16,599 nt of DNA from positions 1-16,599 of the forward strand of contig JAFLRS010000026.1 of NCBI GenBank assembly GCA_022511355.1, in the 5' to 3' direction. Under the pieces are notes generated by a model. That model did no database searches. It saw nothing but the letters and a program-made list of their open reading frames with translations, and was not told the DNA's origin. The DNA is from Alistipes sp. (lineage in GTDB: Bacteria > Bacteroidota > Bacteroidia > Bacteroidales > Rikenellaceae). Below, in pieces: positions 1 through 6,137 of the stretch (positions within the stretch are counted from its first letter, which is position 1; every line of letters begins with the position of its first letter). The position numbers and the translations under genes were made by a program.

Positions 1-39
1 TCTTGCGCGAGACGCAACAGCATTTACTGAACGTGGCAT
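1..39 (-). CDS. rplT: 50S ribosomal protein L20, N-terminal fragment
   Basis: Read on the minus strand, the first 13 codons from the ATG at 39-37 give MPRSVNAVASRAR, the characteristic start of ribosomal protein L20. The rest lies outside the window. L20 is an early-assembly protein that binds 23S rRNA and, in several bacteria, represses its own operon by binding the mRNA. It follows rpmI on the same strand, as is usual, but the 122-base gap is unusually long for this pair and contains a strong hairpin (58-109). Identification is secure despite the short fragment, because sequence and gene order agree. Confidence 0.93.
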   Translation of the reverse strand, partial: MPRSVNAVASRAR

Positions 40-57
40 AATGTTAAAAGTTTTAAT

Positions 58-109
58 AGAGCTGATAGCGACGGGCTTCTCTCCCGTTCTTTGGGGCTAT
101 ATTTGCTCT
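58..109 (-). promoter_or_regulatory. Putative structured RNA leader of rplT
   Basis: The minus-strand transcript between rpmI and rplT can fold into one long arm of three stacked perfect helices: AGAGC (109-105) with GCTCT (62-58), ATAGC (100-96) with GCTAT (69-65), and ACGGG (87-83) with CCCGT (75-71), closed by a 7-base loop. Internal loops are asymmetric (4/2 and 8/1 bases). The structure ends 18 bases before the L20 start codon and has no T-run after it, so it is not a terminator. L20 is known to autoregulate through structured mRNA in Escherichia coli and Bacillus. That this arm is such an operator is inference from position and structure. Confidence 0.5.
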
Positions 110-161
110 GTTGTTAATAAAATGATGTTTGTTGTTTTTTTTGAATTTGTTCGTTTATTGG

Positions 162-356
162 TTATTTGACGAGCAGATTCTTGATTTTGGCTTCATCGGC
201 CGGTGAAACGGTGCCGGAGTAGCAGAGGTTTCGTTTTTGTTTAGTCGATTTTTTGGTCAGGATGTGACTGTGATAAGCGTGTTTACGCTTAATTTTACCT
301 GTGCCGGTGAAAGTAAAACGCTTCTTTGCAGCGGCATTTGTTTTCATTTTTGGCAT
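162..356 (-). CDS. rpmI: 50S ribosomal protein L35
   Basis: This 64-residue, very basic protein begins MPKMKTNAAAKKRF and contains TGTGKIKRKHAYHSHIL, both typical of bacterial L35, a small protein of the large ribosomal subunit. Its length is normal for the family. It is co-directional with rplT, matching the conserved rpmI-rplT order. In most bacteria infC (initiation factor IF-3) lies directly upstream. Here the upstream side holds a promoter and then plus-strand lipoprotein genes, so the infC link is broken. The start at 356 is the family-standard Met, about 26 bases downstream of the likely transcription start. Confidence 0.96.
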   Translation of the reverse strand: MPKMKTNAAAKKRFTFTGTGKIKRKHAYHSHILTKKSTKQKRNLCYSGTVSPADEAKIKNLLVK

Positions 357-388
357 TTCGAGTAATTGTTAAATGGTTAATAATCGCG

Positions 389-419
389 CAAAGATATTAA
401 AAAAAATTGAAATTGGCAA
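389..419 (-). promoter_or_regulatory. Bacteroidetes-type promoter for rpmI-rplT
   Basis: On the minus strand TATCTTTG (396-389) fits the Bacteroidetes -7 consensus TAnnTTTG exactly. TTG (419-417) lies 20 bases upstream and matches the -33 element at the expected 19-21 base spacing. Initiation would fall near 382, leaving a short leader before the rpmI start at 356. It explains expression of rpmI-rplT without infC. Confidence 0.7.
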
Positions 420-938
420 GAAGAGCGAAAAAAAGTGCGGAGACAGGTAAAAAATAATCGCGATAGTATGCGTTAATGCACCATGATGCCCTTCTTTTTC
501 CTATATAGGGAGGGGGGGGATAAATATGAAAAAAAACGCTGCCGGCATCATGCTGAAACGTTACTCATAGTTGGCACATTGGTGAAAAAGTTTTTGTTGT
601 CGGGTTCGGGTCGAAATAGGAAAAATATGGTTGTAGGGGTAAAAAATTGTAAGAAAGTTGTGTGTTTTTTGGAAAATAATAAGTATATTTGCATCGTTTA
701 GAAAGCGAGGAGAGCGTAAATTGCCTTGTTTTCGACGGACATATCGAACGGCCTGAGCGATGAACTCTGCCTCCGACGCTTGGTACCCGACTGATAGTCA
801 GGGTGTTGTGTTAGGGGGGGGGTATTTTGTTTTGAAGGGCCTGTTGATGTGGTGTCGGGGATTTCGGGCAGTTTTTAGCACGACGTTCTTCTGAATTGAT
901 TAACGAGTCGGGATGTGCGCCGACGAAAGAAAAAAACA
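420..938. other. Intergenic region between divergent rpmI and lipoprotein gene
   Basis: About 520 bases without a convincing gene. The region is AT-rich with poly-A stretches and holds two G homopolymers, G8 at 512-519 and G9 at 814-822. There is a candidate plus-strand promoter at 661-691 and a small imperfect hairpin near 787-804 (CTGA TAG TCAG flanked by CCC/GGG). A 72-codon open frame at 483-701 has no family resemblance and no coding character. A 14-codon frame at 526-570 follows a G-rich tract but is equally unsupported. Confidence 0.6.
661..691 (+). promoter_or_regulatory. Candidate promoter for the 939-3239 lipoprotein gene
   Basis: TATATTTG (684-691) matches the -7 consensus TAnnTTTG exactly. 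The best -33 candidate at the right spacing (19 bases) is TGTG at 661-664, one mismatch from TTTG, so this half is weak. Transcription from here would give a leader of about 240 bases before the ATG at 939. No better match was seen closer to the gene. Confidence 0.4.
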
Positions 939-3239
939 ATGAAAAGAAGTATCAATGCATTGAGTTTTATTCTGGTGTCGATGCTGTCGATAGCGATGGT
1001 ATCGTGCTCGGATAAGGAGCCTCAGTTGCCGAAGGAGCCTTCATCAGACAAAGGTGTAAAGGTAGAGGGTCACGGTTCGTTGCGGAATCAGATGGCGCGT
1101 GATTATTTCGCGTTCAATGTAAATTCTGTTGTATTCAACACGACGGAGGTGAGTGGCATGACGGTATTTTACTTGGGAGCGGAGTCGAATTTGACGACGA
1201 CCGAGGCTGTAGTATCGACGGGTCACTATGCTCGACTGGTTGTTGCGAACGTTGATGGTGAGCAGAATCATGTAGAGACGGATGCCGGTGTAAGTGTTGA
1301 GTATTACCGTGGCGGCGAGTTGCTTTTCGAGGCGACGAACGAGAACGGAGCCGATTTCCGTAATCACAGTTATACGGCCGAGCTGTTCAACAACGGATTG
1401 GCGGTGGAGTTGGATGTCGAGATTGTGTCGCGTTCGGGCGATTCGCGTTTTGACGTCAAGTATTACGGCAACAGCACGCGTTGGCCCGACAGTTTGGAGT
1501 CGCTTGCCGATGTGATTATGAAGGAGATATATGTAGAGTACTATTTCGGCCGTGCTGACAGTTCCGATGCCGACCAGTACCTGCTTATATGTTCGACATC
1601 GCCTTTGACTCTTACCGATTACGGTGAATGGGTTATGCTCGACAAGGAGGGCTACATGATGCAGATATACTTCCACACATATCCTCAGGACAACAAGTTG
1701 CAGTTGCCTGCGGGCACGTATCGTCCTTCGAGCCAGTTGGAGGCCAACACTTATTTCTCGGGCACGGGTTATCACCGTTTCACGTGGGACACCAACACCA
1801 ACAAGCAGGTTTACAACGAATCTCCTGCGGCATTCTCGGGCGACATTGTTGTTGAGTACGACGAGGCTACGGGATTGACGACCATCCGTGCGCCCTACAT
1901 CGACGCCGACGGCCGTACCCGCGTAATGGCATATCAGGGCAAGCTGGGCAGCTTCTATGATGTTAATGCGGCGACGGTTCTGCCGCAGTTGAACGAGAGC
2001 GTAGAGTTCAATGCCGTATCGGCTGACGGTATTTATTACGGTCAGATGGGCAGTGATGCATACGGAACGTGCGAGATTGTGGTTTACGGTGACAAATATC
2101 TTTCGGAGAATGCCGATGAGAAGGAGGGCACCTATGCTGCTACTCTTATGCTGACTGCGCCTACGTTGTTCACTACGAAGGAAGAGCTTTTCGCGGGCTT
2201 GCCGAAGTTGGCGGGCACCTACACGGAGTCCAACACCTTCACTAAGACGTGGACTTGGTTCCAGACGGTGGAGATGAACGTTTACGGTATGGTATATCCT
2301 TACGGAACCTTCATTCACAAGCAGGACGGCTCGTATTACGGTCTTCACGGTTATGCCGAGACGGGTACGGTTGTAGTTACGGCTGTTGAGGGCGGTTTGC
2401 GCATTGAGTTCGACCTTGTTTCGAAGAACGGTTCGACGATGAAGGGCAGCTACGAGGGTCCGATTAACTGGACGTGGAGTCCTGTGGCATCGTCGGAAGA
2501 TGACGGCACCTCGACTCTTACCGAGGACTACGAGATGGATTTGTCGCGTCACAAGACTGCGCGTTTGGTTGTTCCCGACAAGATATATATCGGCGGTGTA
2601 GGTTATACCGATATGTCGCTGTATGCGACCAAGTGGGGCAGCCAGAGTGTGAACCGTAATGCCGATATCGGCTATCAGTATATCGCATTCGGTAACATCG
2701 GAGCGAACGAGGACGAGTACGGCAATATCAATAAGGGCGACTTTGCATATATCGAGCTGTGTACGGCTCCGGGCGAGGAGCGCCAGTTGAAGCCGGGTCA
2801 CTATACGGTTTCGCAGAAGCGCTGGCCGGCATACTTCCGTCCTATGAATGAAGAGGGCGAGGGTGTTGCGATTCATGGTATGCTGCTTAACAGCACGAGC
2901 TACACCTCGCACTGGCAGCACCACATAGCGGGCCAGACGTTATCGATAATGGACGGTCACGCATACTTCTATGACGGCGAGGTTACTGTCACCTACAACG
3001 ATGCTGATGACACCTACACATTCGATTTCGATTGTATCTGTGTACGCAAGCACCATGTAACCGGTACTTGGACGGGTAAGGTCGTTGGTGTATCGAATGC
3101 TGAGGAGACGGCTTTGACGAGTGAATGGCACGCTCCGCTGTCGTTGCCGGTATTGAATTATGCTCGTCCTGTGCTTGACAGCGAATTGCAATCGGAGTTG
3201 GTACGTTCCGCATCGGAGCGTACCGCTCTGAAGCGGTAA
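939..3239 (+). CDS. Large repeat-containing surface lipoprotein, function unknown
   Basis: A 766-residue lipoprotein. From the ATG at 939 it begins MKRSINALSFILVSMLSIAM and then VSC, a signal peptide with lipobox and lipidated Cys at residue 23, followed by SDKE, an acidic stretch compatible with surface export. An in-frame GTG at 915 would add eight mostly basic residues and is less likely. The mature part looks all-beta and repeats a module about four times (roughly residues 40-179, 190-336, 355-508 and 535-716). Modules tend to close with a hairpin of the type G-x-V-x-V ... hydrophobic strand ... Y/W-x-G (YQGKL at 332-336, YEGPI at 505-509, WTGKV at 711-715). I recognise no named family and no catalytic motif. 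A ligand-binding or adhesin-like role at the cell surface is inference. No T-tract terminator follows; the nearest structured element is the 3253-3399 repeat. Confidence 0.85.
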   Translation: MKRSINALSFILVSMLSIAMVSCSDKEPQLPKEPSSDKGVKVEGHGSLRNQMARDYFAFNVNSVVFNTTEVSGMTVFYLGAESNLTTTEAVVSTGHYARLVVANVDGEQNHVETDAGVSVEYYRGGELLFEATNENGADFRNHSYTAELFNNGLAVELDVEIVSRSGDSRFDVKYYGNSTRWPDSLESLADVIMKEIYVEYYFGRADSSDADQYLLICSTSPLTLTDYGEWVMLDKEGYMMQIYFHTYPQDNKLQLPAGTYRPSSQLEANTYFSGTGYHRFTWDTNTNKQVYNESPAAFSGDIVVEYDEATGLTTIRAPYIDADGRTRVMAYQGKLGSFYDVNAATVLPQLNESVEFNAVSADGIYYGQMGSDAYGTCEIVVYGDKYLSENADEKEGTYAATLMLTAPTLFTTKEELFAGLPKLAGTYTESNTFTKTWTWFQTVEMNVYGMVYPYGTFIHKQDGSYYGLHGYAETGTVVVTAVEGGLRIEFDLVSKNGSTMKGSYEGPINWTWSPVASSEDDGTSTLTEDYEMDLSRHKTARLVVPDKIYIGGVGYTDMSLYATKWGSQSVNRNADIGYQYIAFGNIGANEDEYGNINKGDFAYIELCTAPGEERQLKPGHYTVSQKRWPAYFRPMNEEGEGVAIHGMLLNSTSYTSHWQHHIAGQTLSIMDGHAYFYDGEVTVTYNDADDTYTFDFDCICVRKHHVTGTWTGKVVGVSNAEETALTSEWHAPLSLPVLNYARPVLDSELQSELVRSASERTALKR

Positions 3240-3252
3240 GAGCGCACGCCCC

Positions 3253-3399
3253 GTGTCATCTTGAGCGGAGAGAGCGATAGCGAACGCAGTCGAAAGATCT
3301 GTTGCCATAACGCGGTCTGTAAGAGGTTCGCGTAACGGTAGACAACAGAGTATCGGGTAACAGATCCTTCGATTCCGCTTCGCTTCACTCAGGATGACA
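3253..3399. repeat. Intergenic inverted-repeat element (MITE/REP-like), copy 1
   Basis: Two imperfect inverted arms frame about 55 bases. The left arm (3253-3303) begins GTGTCATCTTGAGCGGAG and ends TCGAAAGATCTGTT. The right arm (3359-3399), reverse-complemented, begins TGTCATCCTGAGTGAAG and ends TCGAAGGATCTGTT. The arm ends match well, and the left arm has about nine extra bases in its middle. The core holds a further ACGCG/CGCGT inverted pair. The GTCATCxTGAG...TCGAA pattern resembles repeats scattered between genes in many Bacteroidetes genomes. A second solo arm lies at 16293-16334. No open frame or transposase is present, so any mobility would be non-autonomous. Confidence 0.75.
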
Positions 3400-3403
3400 T
3401 ACA

Positions 3404-3428
3404 CAAAAAATTAGCGCCTTTGGCGTTA
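3404..3428 (-). terminator. Terminator-like hairpin, minus strand
   Basis: TAGCGCC (3412-3418) pairs with GGCGTTA (3422-3428) around a 3-base loop, with one G-U pair. Read on the minus strand the hairpin is followed by six T (from 3410 to 3405), the shape of an intrinsic terminator. No minus-strand gene lies upstream in the window, so it may belong to the adjacent repeat element or be fortuitous. Confidence 0.35.
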
Positions 3429-3575
3429 CAATAAATCCGTGTTGCGTGATTTTCGGAATCGGAGTAGCGCAGCGGTGGATTCAGCCGTTCGGACGGTTGC
3501 GGTAGGCGTGCTATATACCGGGCCGTTCGGAATTAAGGAATAGTAATAAAGATATTAATATTTAGTTTTAAGATT
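3429..3575. other. Upstream region of the 3576 lipoprotein gene
   Basis: About 150 bases between the repeat and the second lipoprotein gene. GCCGTTCGGA occurs twice (3484-3493 and 3522-3531). The first copy sits in a possible 6-bp hairpin with a TCGG loop (3483-3498). No good TTTG / TAnnTTTG promoter was seen, so the 3576 gene may be read through from 939 or use an atypical promoter. The last 35 bases are AT-rich, as usual for initiation regions in this phylum. Confidence 0.45.
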
Positions 3576-5864
3576 ATGTTAAACTTTGGTAAGATGAGAT
3601 TGTTGGCTGCAGCGATGCTTGTAGCGGCAATGTTTGCAGCTTGTGACAAGGATAAGGGCGGCGACAATTCCGGTGGTAAGGATCCTTCGGGAGGCAAGAC
3701 TCCGAAGGTTGAGAACGCTGTTTTGGTCGGAATGGACGAGAGCCGCGCTGTACAGTTGCCATATGCGCTATACGAGCAGGAGGAATATGAATATGTAGTT
3801 TATTTCACTGTTTCGCGGGTTACCGACGTTGCGGGAGCGGAGTCGTTGATGGCCGCGCATCCCGAGGACGTATTGGTATTGCGAGTTCCGGAGCTTGCCG
3901 GCGAGACTCCCGAGTGGAGCCTGTTGTACGACGGTAAGGAGTACGACCAGACGGATGAATTCAGTTCGTCGTTGGTATCGGTACTTTTGGGTGCGGATGA
4001 CAGTTTGGAGATGTCGGTAGCGCTCACGTTCAAGGATTCGGCGAAGAATGTGTGGGCGGCATGGAGCGGCACTGCTGCGAAGGCTGGCTATGCGGTTGTT
4101 GATGATGCATGGGCTGTCGGCAAGGATACTCCTGTAGCTATTACCAAAGTTGTTGAGACCGTATCGGTTAAGGAGGGTATTCGCAAGTATGTTTTGAGCA
4201 GCGATGCCGAGCCGGAGGTTTTGACGTTCACGGTTGCGGAGTCGTACTTTGCAGCGCCGGAGACTTTGGCTGAGGTAGGCGGCGATGTCAAGTTCGTATT
4301 GCCCGAGGGTATTTCCGATCTGAAATTCCGCGGCGAGAGCTATCCGAAGGCCGGTGCCGATGCTTATGGTGTGTTCAAGGTTACGGCTACGGCTAATAGG
4401 GACAATATGGGTACTTTGGGCCGTACTGTTACGTTCACTTATGAGGATGTGAAGACGGGCGAGGTTGTCCGCGTTGCATATGACAACCGTGTAAGTGTTA
4501 CCTATGAGTCGGATAACGCATACTCGCTCAAATTGGGTTATGAGGAGAATGCTCGCACGGGCGAATTCTCGGGCAATGTATACAGCTATACCAATGGCGG
4601 CAAAAACTACCTCCTTTACAGTACCGTTGCAGGCGCTTCTACTCTTAATGACCTTAAGGGCGACGGCAATTTCGCATATACGGTGCTTGTAACGCTTCCC
4701 GGCAGTGCCGCTCCGTGGACTCCCTCTACCCCGGGATTCGCTATGTCGGCTTATGAGTATAGCGTCGATAAGGTAGAGTCCGATAAAACCAATTGGTGGG
4801 ATATCTTCGATGACGGTGTATCGTCGAAAACAGGTACGCTTGCCGTATCGGATGCCGATAAGAACTATCTTGCCAATAAGACGCTCAGTCTCGAGGACGG
4901 TACTTTCTACTATACCACAGACCCCTCGCGTGCTACCGATAATGTCTATTTCTATTTCGATGGTGGACTTACTCCTTCATATTCGCCCTCTGTTCGTCCC
5001 TCTTACCGCAAGGCCGAGCAGTTCGTAGCTGATTATTGGGGTGAGGTTTCGAAACTCGAGGATAATGCAGGCGACCCCGCAAAGGTTCTTGGCAACCCGG
5101 GTGACGGCGACCTTGATGACGAGGGCAACTACTTCCGTATTCTCTCGCCCGAAGGTCAGGTTATCTTCCACCGCGATATTCACCGTATGTATGTTTATTA
5201 TGACAAACGGGATGAATCAGCCTCTACTCCTTTGACCTTCGTTTCTCAAGCAACGGTGTTTGGTATGCAGATATTTATTGATAACGAAGACAATATGACT
5301 GGATCTTCGTATCAAGATAATTCTAACGCTGTTACTCAAGGTAATGCGCCGCAGTTGATGATTGCAAACGACCTGCGTACAAACACTGACACAGAGTATA
5401 CAGACTGGATGACTAATACTAAATATAAAATTCCTTATGCCAATGTGGTTAATGTAGGTAAGGTTACTCTCGACAGCGCGCAGACTCTGGCCAACGGTTG
5501 GGATAATTTGTCTCAGTTCTTCGAGATTCAATATTTCAAACGATTCTCCTATTGGGGCAAGAATGATACCGATGATTCGAAGACTACTTCGAGCCAAGCA
5601 TTCGGTAGTGATCGCCTTGCGAGTCCGTACTATAATGCAAAAACCAACAGCTATTACGGAACGACGGAGAAGGGTTCTATTACAGTGGACTACGATTACG
5701 ATACCGATACTTGGACAATCGATATCGAGGTATTGGATTCGTATCGCATCTATACCAGCGATAATGTCTCCACGGGTGGAACGCTTGCAGGTACGAATCA
5801 AACATTTGTACTCCATTACAAGGGTCAGTTGATAGGTTATTATAAAAAGCTAGCCCAGAAATAA
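3576..5864 (+). CDS. Large surface lipoprotein, function unknown
   Basis: A 762-residue lipoprotein. The signal peptide contains MRLLAAAMLVAAMFAAC with lipidated Cys at residue 23, then DKDKGGD and a Gly/Ser/Lys-rich linker to about residue 44. An alternative start is the ATG at 3594 (six residues shorter), which gives an equally good signal peptide. The mature protein appears beta-rich, with many Tyr and Asp-Gly turns. I recognise no enzyme motif or named family. The C-terminal 65 residues (SITVDYDYDTDTWTIDIE ... LHYKGQLIG) resemble the module-closing hairpin of the preceding lipoprotein, suggesting related architecture. Base composition changes inside the gene: about 58% G+C at 3841-3960 but about 39% at 5221-5460. 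A rho-independent terminator follows, separating it from the susC operon. A surface-binding role is inferred from lipidation and neighbours only. Confidence 0.84.
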   Translation: MLNFGKMRLLAAAMLVAAMFAACDKDKGGDNSGGKDPSGGKTPKVENAVLVGMDESRAVQLPYALYEQEEYEYVVYFTVSRVTDVAGAESLMAAHPEDVLVLRVPELAGETPEWSLLYDGKEYDQTDEFSSSLVSVLLGADDSLEMSVALTFKDSAKNVWAAWSGTAAKAGYAVVDDAWAVGKDTPVAITKVVETVSVKEGIRKYVLSSDAEPEVLTFTVAESYFAAPETLAEVGGDVKFVLPEGISDLKFRGESYPKAGADAYGVFKVTATANRDNMGTLGRTVTFTYEDVKTGEVVRVAYDNRVSVTYESDNAYSLKLGYEENARTGEFSGNVYSYTNGGKNYLLYSTVAGASTLNDLKGDGNFAYTVLVTLPGSAAPWTPSTPGFAMSAYEYSVDKVESDKTNWWDIFDDGVSSKTGTLAVSDADKNYLANKTLSLEDGTFYYTTDPSRATDNVYFYFDGGLTPSYSPSVRPSYRKAEQFVADYWGEVSKLEDNAGDPAKVLGNPGDGDLDDEGNYFRILSPEGQVIFHRDIHRMYVYYDKRDESASTPLTFVSQATVFGMQIFIDNEDNMTGSSYQDNSNAVTQGNAPQLMIANDLRTNTDTEYTDWMTNTKYKIPYANVVNVGKVTLDSAQTLANGWDNLSQFFEIQYFKRFSYWGKNDTDDSKTTSSQAFGSDRLASPYYNAKTNSYYGTTEKGSITVDYDYDTDTWTIDIEVLDSYRIYTSDNVSTGGTLAGTNQTFVLHYKGQLIGYYKKLAQK

Positions 5865-5899
5865 TAGTAATGGAAATATGCAATTAATTAGAAAATAGG

Positions 5900-5940
5900 G
5901 AGTTTGGTCGATTCTTAAAAACCGGCCAAACTCTTGTTTT
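5900..5940 (+). terminator. Rho-independent terminator after the 3576 gene
   Basis: GAGTTTGG (5900-5907) pairs perfectly with CCAAACTC (5926-5933), and TCG/CGG extends the stem to 11 bp with one G-U pair. TTGTTTT follows (5934-5940). It lies 35 bases after the stop codon and marks the end of the upstream lipoprotein unit. Confidence 0.8.
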
Positions 5941-5967
5941 CGGACCGATTTTCCATTAACCGTTTAG

Positions 5968-5982
5968 ACGTTCTTTGAATAA
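5968..5982 (+). promoter_or_regulatory. boxA-like motif in the susC leader
   Basis: ACGTTCTTTGAATAA resembles the boxA antitermination element (Escherichia coli rrn boxA is TGCTCTTTAACA) and the GTTCTTTGA sequence that, from memory, occurs in Bacteroidetes rRNA leaders. It would lie in the transcribed leader of a 10-kb operon. It also partly resembles a -7 element (TTTG present, TA missing), so its role is uncertain. Confidence 0.3.
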
Positions 5983-5997
5983 AAAATACACAAAACA

Positions 5998-6073
5998 AAA
6001 CGCCTCAAGGCGCAAATAATAAAACCGCTTCTTAAGGCGTTTATGTAAAACCAACGCGGTTGCGAAGAATCGC
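5998..6073 (+). promoter_or_regulatory. Interlocking inverted repeats in the susC leader
   Basis: AAACGCCT (5998-6005) is complementary to AGGCGTTT (6035-6042) and, alternatively, its CGCC (6001-6004) to GGCG (6009-6012) with a TCAA loop. AACCGC (6023-6028), inside the first pair, is complementary to GCGGTT (6056-6061) outside it, so both pairings together would form a pseudoknot. GCGA/TCGC (6062-6073) forms a further small hairpin. Start of susC is 64 bases downstream. The competing pairings suggest a leader RNA with alternative folds, but no known riboswitch class was recognised. Confidence 0.35.
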
Positions 6074-6137
6074 ATAACAAAAATCTTCGAAAGAAAAACG
6101 CTGCACTGATACGCAACGTATAAACTGAATTAATAAT

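Noticed and set aside
98..105. TATATTTG on the plus strand, a match to the -7 promoter element
   Set aside because: No -33 element at the right distance and no plus-strand gene follows. The bases are accounted for by the rpmI-rplT hairpin.
483..701. Plus-strand open frame of 72 codons
   Set aside because: Runs through a G8 tract and poly-A stretches and overlaps the candidate promoter for the next gene. The translation has no recognisable domain or signal.
1044..2924. Minus-strand open frame of 626 codons within the first lipoprotein gene
   Set aside because: Same codon-usage shadow. Low-complexity Arg/Ile/Val composition and no start context; the sense frame encodes a clear lipoprotein.
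3222..3237. Hairpin ACCGCT/AGCGGT over the stop codon of the first lipoprotein gene, as a terminator
   Set aside because: Only 6 bp and no T-tract follows; it lies inside the coding sequence.
2940..3404. Minus-strand open frame of 154 codons over the end of the first lipoprotein gene and the repeat
   Set aside because: Its start lies at the edge of the inverted-repeat element and the product (MYVILSEAKRNRR) is a translation of the repeat, which often yields such spurious frames.
3451..3535. tRNA-like look (TAGCGCAGCGG like a D-arm, GTTCGGAATTA like a T-arm)
   Set aside because: No complementary acceptor stem, no proper anticodon arm and no matching T-arm stem could be drawn.
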